Position numbers and translations under genes: made by a program. Below, piece by piece: positions 35,277-43,182 of a stretch of 64,000 nucleotides of DNA. The notes under the pieces were generated by a model, which made no database searches, was not told where the DNA came from, and saw only the letters and a list, made by a program, of their open reading frames with translations. This DNA is from Glycomyces tenuis DSM 44171 (lineage in GTDB: Bacteria > Actinomycetota > Actinomycetes > Mycobacteriales > Micromonosporaceae): contig NZ_ATYW01000008.1 in the NCBI RefSeq assembly GCF_000427885.1, positions 217,111 through 281,110 on the forward strand, written 5' to 3'. The stretch's first letter is position 1. Each line of letters starts with the position of its first letter.

Positions 35277-35290
35277 TGGTATCGCTCCCA
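35277..35290. promoter_or_regulatory. CebR-like operator of cebEFG
   Basis: TGGTATCGCTCCCA matches the CebR consensus TGGGAGCGCTCCCA at 12 of 14 positions. It lies about 140 bases before cebE. Confidence 0.75.
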
Positions 35291-35432
35291 AAGCGATGAC
35301 GTCCTCTATCACCCGGCCGGGCGCCCGCGCCCGGCCCCCTCGACCCTCGTGGTCGACCCCTGTTGAACCGACGACTGCGACAACCCCTCCCACAACACGG
35401 CGCCACCGGCGCCTGGAAGGAAACCAGCGAAT

Positions 35433-36749
35433 ATGCATCTCCTCAACAGACACCGCGGCAAGGCGGCCCTGGCGGCGATCGCCGCGGGCACGCTCGCACT
35501 GAGCGCCTGCAGCGGCGACGGTGACGACGGCACGACCGAAGACGGCAAGATCCAGCTCACCGTCCAGGGCTTCGGCACCCTCGGCTACATCCAGGCCGGA
35601 CTCGAAGAGCAGTACGAGAGCGAGAACCCCGACATCGACGTCGTCTTCGAGGGCGACGGGCTCAACTTCGAGAACGACTTCCGGCCCGCCATGGAGGCGG
35701 CCCTCCAGGCCGGATCCGGCGCCGGCGACGTCATGGCGATGGACGAGCAGGCCATGGCCCAGATGATGGCCAACGAGGACTACTGGGTCGACCTGGCCGA
35801 GTACGGCTACGACTCCCGCGCCGAGGAGTACCCGCAGTGGAAGTGGGACCTCGGCCACACCCCCGGCGGCAAGCTCGCCGGATTCGGCACCGACGTCGGC
35901 GGCATGGGCATGTGCTACCGCACCGACCTGTTCGCCGAGGCCGGCCTGCCGACCGAACGCACTGAGGTCGCCGCGGCCTGGGCCGACTGGGAGGGCTTCA
36001 CGACCGTCGCCCAGACCTTCGTCGACTCCGGCGTGGACGCCGCCTTCCTCGACAGCCCGACGCAGCTGCAGAACATGCTGCTGGGCCAAGTCGCCGGCCA
36101 GTCCGACGGCCAGATGTACGTCGACGCCGAGGGCAACCTGACGCTCGACTCCGAAGCCGTCCAGACCTCGGTCAACACCATCATCGAGCTCAACGAGATG
36201 GGTGCCATCGGCACCTTCGTCTCCTGGAGCGAGGAGTGGATCGCGGCCCAGGCCGAGGGCGGCTTCGCCACCATGCCGTGCCCGGCGTGGATGCTCGGCA
36301 TCGTCGAGGACAACGCCGGCGACGCCGGCGCCGGCAACTGGGACTTCGCCGCGGCGCCGGGCGTCTCGGGCAACTGGGGCGGCTCGTGGCTGCTCGTCCC
36401 GGCCCAGAGCCCGAACCCGGAGGAGGCCGCCGCGCTGGCCGCGTGGCTGACCGCCCCCGAGCAGCAGGTCGCCGCCTTCGAGTCCGGACCGTTCCCGTCC
36501 ACCCTCGAGGGCGCCCAGATGGTCTCCGACTACACCAACCCGTACTTCAACGACGCGCCGGTCGGCGAGATCATCGCGGCCTCCGTGGCGGAGTTCCCGG
36601 CGCTGGAGTACACCGAGCTGCACCCGTCCGTGAAGGGCGCCGTGGAAGGGGCCCTCAACGGCCTCGTCGACGGCACTTACAGCTCCGACGACATCTGGGA
36701 CGCCATCCAGTCCGAGGCCGAGAACGCGGTGGAGCTCGGCGGCTTGTAA
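35433..36749 (+). CDS. cebE: Cellobiose/cello-oligosaccharide-binding lipoprotein CebE-like
   Basis: 438 residues. The lipobox LSAC places the lipidated residue at Cys26. The mature part is a family 1 sugar-binding protein (TVQGFGTLGYIQAGLEEQYE, FGTDVGGMGMCYRTDLFAEAG, FATMPCPAWMLGIVEDN). It captures cellobiose released by secreted cellulases such as the divergent GH48 enzyme. It heads cebEFG-bglC-cebR. A 222-bp gap with two hairpins separates it from cebF, probably allowing higher cebE mRNA levels. Confidence 0.92.
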   Translation: MHLLNRHRGKAALAAIAAGTLALSACSGDGDDGTTEDGKIQLTVQGFGTLGYIQAGLEEQYESENPDIDVVFEGDGLNFENDFRPAMEAALQAGSGAGDVMAMDEQAMAQMMANEDYWVDLAEYGYDSRAEEYPQWKWDLGHTPGGKLAGFGTDVGGMGMCYRTDLFAEAGLPTERTEVAAAWADWEGFTTVAQTFVDSGVDAAFLDSPTQLQNMLLGQVAGQSDGQMYVDAEGNLTLDSEAVQTSVNTIIELNEMGAIGTFVSWSEEWIAAQAEGGFATMPCPAWMLGIVEDNAGDAGAGNWDFAAAPGVSGNWGGSWLLVPAQSPNPEEAAALAAWLTAPEQQVAAFESGPFPSTLEGAQMVSDYTNPYFNDAPVGEIIAASVAEFPALEYTELHPSVKGAVEGALNGLVDGTYSSDDIWDAIQSEAENAVELGGL

Positions 36750-36791
36750 CCCGAAGGCGCCCGTCCCCCAGTGACGGCGCCGGTCGCCGCC

Positions 36792-36820
36792 GGGAGCGGT
36801 GATCCCCAGGCACCGCTCCC
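36792..36820 (+). repeat. Hairpin between cebE and cebF
   Basis: GGGAGCGGTG and CACCGCTCCC form a perfect 10-bp stem with a 9-base loop, 43 bases after the cebE stop. It may be a partial terminator or mRNA 3'-end stabiliser. Confidence 0.6.
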
Positions 36821-36911
36821 CACCTCTTCGGCGACTCACGCTCCGGCCCGCCGGCCCGCCTCCGCGCGACAGCACTCCCCCCGCGGAGGCGGCCGGCGGC
36901 ACCGGCGCCGT

Positions 36912-36947
36912 GTCGGCCCGCCGCGCCCCAACCCGCGGCGGGCCGAC
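36912..36947 (+). repeat. Second hairpin between cebE and cebF
   Basis: GTCGGCCCGCCGCG and CGCGGCGGGCCGAC form a perfect 14-bp stem with an 8-base loop, 24 bases before the cebF start. Confidence 0.65.
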
Positions 36948-36971
36948 TCCTTCGGACCGATGAGAGGAACC

Positions 36972-37919
36972 ATGACCACCGCAGTCGACACGGCTCGAAC
37001 GCACCGGCGCCAGACCTTCCGCGACCGGCTCCACAAGTTCGACCTCAAAGGCACCCCGTATCTCTTCGTAGCCCCGTTCTTCCTGCTGTTCGCAGTGTTC
37101 GGACTCTTCCCGATGGGCTACACCATGTACGCCTCGCTCCACGACTGGAGCACCCGCAAGCCCGACCAGACCTTCGTCGGTCTGGACAACTACCGCTTCC
37201 TGCTGTTCGAGTACGATCGCTTCCCCTGGTCGATCGTCAACACGCTCGGCATGTTCGCCATCGCCACCATCCCGCAGCTGATCGTGGCCCTCATGGTCGC
37301 CAACGCGCTGAACAAGCGCTTGAGGGCGCAGCTGACCTGGCGCATGCTCGTGCTCGCCCCGATCGTCACCTCCGTGGTCGCCGTCGGCGTCGTCTTCGCC
37401 CGCATCTGGGGCCAGGAGTACGGCATGGTCAACGGGCTCCTCGGCCTGGTCGGCATCGACAACATCAACTGGCAGGCGGAGCGGTGGAGCTCCTGGATCG
37501 CCATCTCCTCCATGGTGGACTGGCGTTGGATGGGCTACAACGCCCTGATCTTCCTGGCCGCCATGCAGACCATCCCCAGGCAGCTCTACGAGGCCGCCGC
37601 GATCGACGGCGCCGGCTCCCGGCAGCAGTTCTGGAAGATCACGGTCCCGCAGCTCAAGCCCGTCATCATCTTCACCACGTTCATCTCCACGGTCGGCGGG
37701 ATGATGCTCTTCGTCGAGCCGATGATGTTCGACTCGGGCCGCTTCTCCGGCGGCAGCGACGGCCAGTTCCAGACCACCTCGATGGTCCTGATCGACCTGC
37801 TCCGCACCCACGGCAACTACGGCATGTCCGCCGCGGCCGGGTGGCTGCTGTTCGTCGTCATCCTGCTGCTCGCCGGATTGAACTTCCTCGTCGTCAACCG
37901 CATCCAGGGGAACAAATGA
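36972..37919 (+). CDS. cebF: Cellobiose ABC transporter permease CebF-like
   Basis: 315 residues with six predicted helices and the EAA loop YEAAAIDGAGSRQQFWKITVP. Start at 36972, five bases after GAGAGG; a frame reaching 36771 is open but starts within the hairpin region. It pairs with CebG, whose gene overlaps by 4 bp. The substrate is assigned from the neighbouring cebR, beta-glucosidase and cellulase genes. Confidence 0.92.
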   Translation: MTTAVDTARTHRRQTFRDRLHKFDLKGTPYLFVAPFFLLFAVFGLFPMGYTMYASLHDWSTRKPDQTFVGLDNYRFLLFEYDRFPWSIVNTLGMFAIATIPQLIVALMVANALNKRLRAQLTWRMLVLAPIVTSVVAVGVVFARIWGQEYGMVNGLLGLVGIDNINWQAERWSSWIAISSMVDWRWMGYNALIFLAAMQTIPRQLYEAAAIDGAGSRQQFWKITVPQLKPVIIFTTFISTVGGMMLFVEPMMFDSGRFSGGSDGQFQTTSMVLIDLLRTHGNYGMSAAAGWLLFVVILLLAGLNFLVVNRIQGNK

Positions 37920-38842
37920 GCACCGTCCTCAAACCGCCCGCGCCCGCCTCCACACCGGCGAGGCCCGCGAACCAGAAGCGTCCCAAGAAGCGCCGCAAGG
38001 GAGCCGGCGCGCACGTGCTCGAACCGACGGTGCTGACCCGCGTGGGCCTCATCGGCGTCATCGCGCTGTCGATCTTCCCGCTGTACTGGATGATCGTCAT
38101 CGCCTCCCGGGACACCGCGGCCGCCTCCCAGTTCCCGCCGGTGCTGCTTCCCGGCGGCAACCTGGGGGCCAACGTCGAGCGGGCGCTGACCGATCCGCAG
38201 GCGAACCTGCTGCTGGGCCTGCAGAACTCGTTCATCATCACCGGCACCGTCACCGTCTCGGTCGTGCTCATCTCGAGCCTCGCCGGCTTCGCCTTCGCCA
38301 AGCTGCAGTTCAAGGGCTCCAAGCTGCTCATGTTCTTCGTCATGGCGATCATGATGGTCCCCATCCAGCACCTGGGCCTGGTCCCGATGTACCTCATGAT
38401 GGTCGAGCTCGAATGGCTCGACACCTACCAGGCCGCGATCCTGCCGTTCCTGGTCAACGGTTTCGGGATCTTCCTGATGCGCCAGTACACCCTCCAGTCG
38501 GTTCCCGACGAGCTCATCGAGGCCGCCCGCATCGACGGCGCCTCGACGCTGCGGATCTGGTGGCGCATCGTCCTGCCGGCGCTGCGCCCGGGCATGGTCG
38601 TGCTCGGCCTGCTCACCTTCATGCTCAACTGGAACGAGTTCCTGTGGCCGTTCCTGGTCCTGAGCAGCGAGACGCCGACGATCCAGCTGGCGATCCGACA
38701 GATCTCCGTCGGCCTGTACTCGACCGACCTGTCGATGGTCTTCACCGGCACCCTGATCTCGATCATCCCAATCACGATCCTGTTCATCATCTTCGGACGG
38801 CAGATCGTCAGCGGCATCATGGAAGGTTCCACCAAACAATGA
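37916..38842 (+). CDS. cebG: Cellobiose ABC transporter permease CebG-like
   Basis: 308 residues with a basic, Pro-rich cytoplasmic N terminus (about 35 residues), six helices and the EAA loop IEAARIDGASTLRIWWRIVLP. The start overlaps the cebF stop (ATGA) and its own stop overlaps the beta-glucosidase start (ATGA), so three genes are translationally coupled. No ATPase gene is present; MsiK-type sharing is likely. Confidence 0.93.
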   Translation: MSTVLKPPAPASTPARPANQKRPKKRRKGAGAHVLEPTVLTRVGLIGVIALSIFPLYWMIVIASRDTAAASQFPPVLLPGGNLGANVERALTDPQANLLLGLQNSFIITGTVTVSVVLISSLAGFAFAKLQFKGSKLLMFFVMAIMMVPIQHLGLVPMYLMMVELEWLDTYQAAILPFLVNGFGIFLMRQYTLQSVPDELIEAARIDGASTLRIWWRIVLPALRPGMVVLGLLTFMLNWNEFLWPFLVLSSETPTIQLAIRQISVGLYSTDLSMVFTGTLISIIPITILFIIFGRQIVSGIMEGSTKQ

Positions 38843-40278
38843 CCACCGACATCGACAATGCGACAGAGGGCGAGGACGCGCTCGCCGCCCGGTTCCCAGC
38901 GGGCTTCACCTGGGGCGCGGCCACCTCCTCCTACCAGGTGGAGGGGGCGACGACCACGGACGGGCGGGGGCGGTCCATCTGGGACACGTTCGTGGCGGAG
39001 CCGGGGAGGGTCGTCGACGGGTCCAACGGCGACAAGGCCATCGACTCCTACAACAACATCGAGGGCGACGTGGCCCTCGTCGGCGAGCTCGGGCTCAACA
39101 GCTACCGCTTCTCGCTGTCGTGGCCCAGGGTCTGCCCCGACGGCGACTCCCGGGTCAACCGGGCCGGCCTGGACTACTACTCGGCCCTGGTCGACGCGCT
39201 GCTCGAGGCGGACGTGACGCCGTGGGTGACGCTCTACCACTGGGACCTGCCGCAGGCGCTGGAGAACGCCGGCGGCTGGCCCAAGCGGGACACCGCCGAG
39301 CGCTTCGGCGAGTTCGCGCGGGCCGCGCACGCGGTCCTCGGCGACCGCGTCAAGCACTGGATCACCGTCAACGAGCCGTGGTGCGCGGCGTTCCTGGGCT
39401 ATGCCTCGGGCGAGCACGCGCCGGGGCGGCGGGAGCCGGCCGCGTCCATCGCGGCGGCGCACCACCTGATGGTGGGGCACGGGCTCGCCGCGCGGGCGAT
39501 CAAGGAGGCCGATCCGGCCTCGACGGTGAGCATCGGCTTGAACTTCTACCCGGTGTACGCCGCCTCGGACACGCCGGCGGACGTGGACGCGGCCCGGCGG
39601 ATCGACGGGGTGCAGAACCGGTGGTTCACCGACGCGGCGCTCAAGGGCGCCTACCCCGAGGACATCGTCGAGGACTTCGAGGCGGTCACGGACTTCTCGT
39701 TCGTCGAGGTCGGCGACATGGAGCTGATCAACGCGCCGCTGGACTGCCTGTCGGTGAACTTCTACAGCCAGTTCACCGTCACCGCCGCCGAGGGCGGGGC
39801 GGCCTCGGCCTCGGCGGCGCCGACGAACGCCGGTTCGCCGTGGCCGGCGAACGAGCACATCGGGTTCGTGACCACCGGGCTGCCGCAGACGGACATGGGC
39901 TGGGAGATCGCGCCGCAGGGGCTTACTGAAACGTTGAAACGCCTCCACGCGAACTATCCGCAGGTGACACTGGCGGTGACCGAGAACGGGGCGGCGTTCC
40001 CCGATAAGCTCGTCGAGGGCCAGGTGGCCGACTCGGAGCGGCTCGACTACGTCCGCGACCACCTGGAGGCGTGCGCCGACGCGATCGAGGCGGGGGTGCC
40101 GCTGGTGGGCTACTTCGCGTGGTCCCTGGCCGACAACTTCGAATGGGCTTGGGGGTATACCAAGCGGTTCGGACTGGTTTATGTCGACTTCGAAACCGGA
40201 CAACGGGTCGTGAAGGACTCGGGCAAGTGGTACGGCGACCTGGTGCGGCAGGCTCGTTCGAACGGTGAGGCAAAATAA
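38839..40278 (+). CDS. bglC: GH1 beta-glucosidase BglC-like
   Basis: 479-residue cytosolic GH1 enzyme without a signal peptide. The acid/base is Glu179 in TVNEPW and the nucleophile Glu382 in VTENGA; FTWGAATSSYQVEGA is the usual N-terminal GH1 signature. It hydrolyses imported cellobiose to glucose, completing the path from GH48 through CebEFG. It overlaps cebG by 4 bp and precedes cebR by 31 bases, as in Streptomyces. Confidence 0.95.
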   Translation: MTTDIDNATEGEDALAARFPAGFTWGAATSSYQVEGATTTDGRGRSIWDTFVAEPGRVVDGSNGDKAIDSYNNIEGDVALVGELGLNSYRFSLSWPRVCPDGDSRVNRAGLDYYSALVDALLEADVTPWVTLYHWDLPQALENAGGWPKRDTAERFGEFARAAHAVLGDRVKHWITVNEPWCAAFLGYASGEHAPGRREPAASIAAAHHLMVGHGLAARAIKEADPASTVSIGLNFYPVYAASDTPADVDAARRIDGVQNRWFTDAALKGAYPEDIVEDFEAVTDFSFVEVGDMELINAPLDCLSVNFYSQFTVTAAEGGAASASAAPTNAGSPWPANEHIGFVTTGLPQTDMGWEIAPQGLTETLKRLHANYPQVTLAVTENGAAFPDKLVEGQVADSERLDYVRDHLEACADAIEAGVPLVGYFAWSLADNFEWAWGYTKRFGLVYVDFETGQRVVKDSGKWYGDLVRQARSNGEAK

Positions 40279-40309
40279 GATCACGCAACGGAGCCCGAGG
40301 TGATGCACG

Positions 40310-41410
40310 ATGACCGACACCCGATCTGACGAACCAGGCACTGGTTCGCCGCAGCCCGCACCGCAGACCCCCAACGGCAGTACCAGGCGGGGGCGCGGGG
40401 CCGGGCGCCCCACGCTCGACACCGTCGCGCGCCACGCGGGTGTCGGTCGGGGCACGGTCTCGCGCGTCATCAACGGCTCCCCGAAGGTCGCCGAGGACAC
40501 GCGGGCGGCGGTGCTGGCCGCGATCAAGGAGCTCGGGTACGTCCCGAACCAGGCGGCGCGGACGCTGGTGACGCAGCGGACCGACACGGTCGCGCTGGTC
40601 GTCACCGAGTCGCAGGAGTGGCTGTGGAGCGAGCCGTTCTTCGCGGGGGTGCTGCGCGGGATCACCGAGCAGCTCGCCGAGGAGAACATGCGGCTGATGC
40701 TCACGTTCGCGCCGCGCGACGGCGACCGCTCCCGTCTGGAGTCGTACCTGATGGGCGGCCACGTCGACGGGGTCATGATGGTCTCCAGCCACGGCGGCGA
40801 CCCGCTGCCGGAGCGGCTCGAGGACGCCGGGATCCCGATCGTGCTGTGCGGCACGCCCGTGGGGTTCAGGCCGCTGGCGTACGTGGACTGCGACAACCGG
40901 TCTGGAGCGCGACAGGCCGTGGAGTACCTGGCCGAGCGGGGGCACAGCCGCATCGGCATCGTCGCCGGCCCGCAGGACATGGCCGTGGGCGTCGACCGCC
41001 TCAACGGCTACCGCGACGGCCTGCGGGGGCACCGCCTGCCGGTGGAGGAGCGGCTCGTGGCCGTGGCGAACGGTTTCGACGAGGCCAGCGGCATCAAGGC
41101 GGCGCGGCAGCTGTTCGACGCCGCCGGGGAGCTGGACGCGGTCCTGGCGGCCTCGGACCCGCTCGCGATCGCGACGCTGCGGGTGGCGCGGGAGCGCGGC
41201 TTCTCGGTGCCGCAGGACCTGGCGCTCATCGGCTTCGACGACTCGCCGCTGGCGGAGGTCGCCGAGCCGCCGCTGACGACGGTGCACCAGCCGACCGAGA
41301 CGATGGGCCGGGAGATGGCGCGGCTGCTGTGCGGGCGCGTCCGCGGCGAGGAGGCGGGGCCGCTGGTGACGATCCTGGGCACCAGGATCGTCGTCCGCGA
41401 ATCGGCTTGA
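40310..41410 (+). CDS. cebR: LacI-family cellobiose-responsive repressor CebR-like
   Basis: 366 residues. The helix-turn-helix is PTLDTVARHAGVGRGTVSRVINGSPKV after a Gly/Arg-rich N-terminal extension of about 35 residues. The sensor domain ends TILGTRIVVRESA. In Streptomyces and Thermobifida CebR/CelR binds TGGGAGCGCTCCCA and is released by cellobiose; three matching sites lie in the GH48-cebE gap, which supports the assignment. It is last in the operon, and a 17-bp terminator follows. Confidence 0.93.
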   Translation: MTDTRSDEPGTGSPQPAPQTPNGSTRRGRGAGRPTLDTVARHAGVGRGTVSRVINGSPKVAEDTRAAVLAAIKELGYVPNQAARTLVTQRTDTVALVVTESQEWLWSEPFFAGVLRGITEQLAEENMRLMLTFAPRDGDRSRLESYLMGGHVDGVMMVSSHGGDPLPERLEDAGIPIVLCGTPVGFRPLAYVDCDNRSGARQAVEYLAERGHSRIGIVAGPQDMAVGVDRLNGYRDGLRGHRLPVEERLVAVANGFDEASGIKAARQLFDAAGELDAVLAASDPLAIATLRVARERGFSVPQDLALIGFDDSPLAEVAEPPLTTVHQPTETMGREMARLLCGRVRGEEAGPLVTILGTRIVVRESA

Positions 41411-41422
41411 TCGATACAGCAG

Positions 41423-41459
41423 CGGGCGGGGCCGGAGCGATGCGCTCCGGCCCCGCCCG
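41423..41459. terminator. Intrinsic terminator of the ceb operon (bidirectional)
   Basis: CGGGCGGGGCCGGAGCG and CGCTCCGGCCCCGCCCG form a perfect 17-bp stem with loop ATG, followed by TTTCC. It begins 12 bases after the cebR stop and 17 bases from the convergent SDR gene. Confidence 0.88.
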
Positions 41460-41476
41460 TTTCCTGGTTTCCGTGT

Positions 41477-42364
41477 TCAGCGGTCGGCGCCGACGATCGG
41501 CGGGGTGAGCGTGGGCTGCCTGGCCTCGAGCTGGGCGGCGAGGTGCCGGTCCCGTTCGGTCTCGGGCGGGAAGGCGTCCAGGAGCAGCCGCATCCGCTGC
41601 TCGAGCAGGGGGAGGATGTAGCGGTCGGTGTGGACGTACAGTTCCCCCTCGCGCACGGCGGCGAGGACCTGCTCGCCGACCTGGTCGGGTTCGAGTCCGG
41701 CCTCCTGGAGCAGCCGGTGGCCCTGTTCGGCGAGTTCGCTGCCGTCGACGCCTTCGGCTCTGGCGCTGTTGCGCAGGACGTCGGTGCGGACGATGCCCGG
41801 GCACAGCACCGTCGCCCCGATGCCGGCGGCGGCCAGTTCGGGTTGCAGGCGCAGGGACTCGGTGATGCCGACGACGGCGAACTTCGAGGCCACGTAGGTC
41901 AGGTTCCTGGTGCCGACGAGGCCGGCCCCCGAGGCGGTGTTGACGACGTGGCCGGGGCCGCCGCGTTCGAGCATGCGCGGCAGGACCGTCTGGACGCCGT
42001 TGACGACGCCGCCGAGGTTGACGTCGAGGACGTGGTCCCACTGCCGGTAGTCGAGCTTGGTGACGGTCCCGGCGACCGAGCCGAGCCCGGCGTTGTTGCA
42101 GATGACGGCGACGGGGCCGAAGCGGTCTTCGGCGGCGTCGACGGCGGCGGCGAAGGCGGTGCGGTCGCGGACGTCGAGCGCGTACGCGGCGACGCGGTCG
42201 CCGGCCTCGGCGGCGAGGTCGCGTTCGGCCTCGGCGAGCCGTTCGGTGTCGAGGTCGGTCAGGGCGATGCGGGCGCCCGCGGCGGCGAAGGCGCGGGCGA
42301 TGCCGAAGCCGATGCCCTGGGCGCCGCCGGTGATGAACACGTGCCGGTTCGCAAGGTCTCGCAT
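41477..42364 (-). CDS. Short-chain dehydrogenase/reductase (SDR)
   Basis: 295 residues, classical SDR. The nucleotide motif is GGAQGIG near residue 13, with Asp in ALTDLD suggesting NAD preference. NNAG is in the core, then Ser in NTASGAGLVG and YVASK as the catalytic Tyr/Lys. The substrate is unknown. It is divergent from a TetR gene with three operator-like repeats between, so it is probably repressed by that regulator and induced by a ligand related to its substrate. Confidence 0.9.
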   Translation of the reverse strand: MRDLANRHVFITGGAQGIGFGIARAFAAAGARIALTDLDTERLAEAERDLAAEAGDRVAAYALDVRDRTAFAAAVDAAEDRFGPVAVICNNAGLGSVAGTVTKLDYRQWDHVLDVNLGGVVNGVQTVLPRMLERGGPGHVVNTASGAGLVGTRNLTYVASKFAVVGITESLRLQPELAAAGIGATVLCPGIVRTDVLRNSARAEGVDGSELAEQGHRLLQEAGLEPDQVGEQVLAAVREGELYVHTDRYILPLLEQRMRLLLDAFPPETERDRHLAAQLEARQPTLTPPIVGADR

Positions 42365-42379
42365 GAAGCCTCCAAATTC

Positions 42380-42440
42380 TGGGAGTTGCTCTCACTTTTA
42401 CACAATAGCAGGAGTCGCTCTCATTTGGGAGTGACTCCCA
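42380..42440. promoter_or_regulatory. Three tandem operator-like 15-mers between SDR and TetR genes
   Basis: TGGGAGTTGCTCTCA (42380-42394), CAGGAGTCGCTCTCA (42409-42423) and TGGGAGTGACTCCCA (42426-42440) share the pattern GGAGT-N2-CTCYCA. The last is a perfect palindrome around one base. They are probable binding sites of the adjacent TetR protein. Confidence 0.75.
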
Positions 42441-42465
42441 CTTCGGTGGCTGCTAGGCTCCGGCC

Positions 42466-43059
42466 ATGGAGGAACGAGTCGGTCTGCGCGAGCGCAAGCG
42501 CCGGGCGGCGATGCGGCGCGTCCAGGAGGTCGCACTGGACCTGTTCGACGAGCACGGCTTCGACGCGGTGACGGTCAAGCAGATCGCCGAGGCGGCGGGC
42601 GTGGCGCCGAGCTCGGTGTACCGCTACTTCGAGACGAAGGAGGGCATCGTCCTCTACGACCCGAACCGGATCGTGCTCAGCGAGCCGGCCAGGCCCGAGG
42701 AGGACGGCCTGCGGCTGTTCGAGGCGCTGTACCGCACGATCACCGCCTTCGTCGCCGAGCACGGGGACGAGGTGATCGACCGGCGGCGGACGCGATACCT
42801 GATGGAGGTGCCCTCGGTGCGGACGGCGGTGGCCGAGCGGATCTTCACCGACGTGCCGACGATGGCCTCGTTCATCGCCGAGCGCACGGGGCGGTCCGTC
42901 GACGAGCTCGAGGTCCAGGTGGCCGCCGGGGCCTTCGCCGGAGGGCTGCTGGCCGCGGTCCGCCACTGGCACGCCGAGGACTACGCCGAACCGCTGGGCG
43001 AGCTGCTCGAGCGGACGCTCGCGACGCTGCGCGACGGCCTCGAGGTGAGCCTCGAGTGA
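42466..43059 (+). CDS. TetR-family regulator
   Basis: 197 residues. The helix-turn-helix segment is VTVKQIAEAAGVAPSSVYRYFETKEGIVLYD, and the C-terminal part is a TetR ligand domain. It is divergent from the SDR gene, with three operator-like repeats in the 101-bp gap, so local repression and autoregulation are likely. TAGGCT lies six bases before the ATG and no Shine-Dalgarno is visible, which indicates a leaderless start. Confidence 0.9.
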   Translation: MEERVGLRERKRRAAMRRVQEVALDLFDEHGFDAVTVKQIAEAAGVAPSSVYRYFETKEGIVLYDPNRIVLSEPARPEEDGLRLFEALYRTITAFVAEHGDEVIDRRRTRYLMEVPSVRTAVAERIFTDVPTMASFIAERTGRSVDELEVQVAAGAFAGGLLAAVRHWHAEDYAEPLGELLERTLATLRDGLEVSLE

Positions 43060-43102
43060 GCCTGTCGGCGACCGCGGGACCGGCCCGGCTCGACATGATG
43101 GC

Positions 43103-43114
43103 TACTGATCAGTA
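43103..43114. promoter_or_regulatory. Palindromic operator candidate upstream of the EtfD-like gene
   Basis: TACTGATCAGTA is a perfect 12-bp palindrome about 70 bases before the start codon. TetR-type regulators of lipid metabolism often use such sites, but the factor is unknown. Confidence 0.45.
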
Positions 43115-43182
43115 ACATGTATCGTGATCGAGAGCACCGTCCCGTTCGAGCACTGTTATTCGAGCACCGTCGAGAGGTCGCC

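Larger units (their letters stand above)
34921..35432. promoter_or_regulatory. Divergent control region between GH48 and cebE
   Basis: About 510 bp without a gene. It holds three CebR-like sites and the palindrome AGATGTCAA-TACA-TTGACATCT (35064-35085). On the minus strand TTGACA (35072-35067) with GAGGAT 18 bases on is a possible GH48 promoter. The cebE side ends in AAGGAAA about ten bases before its ATG. Confidence 0.6.
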
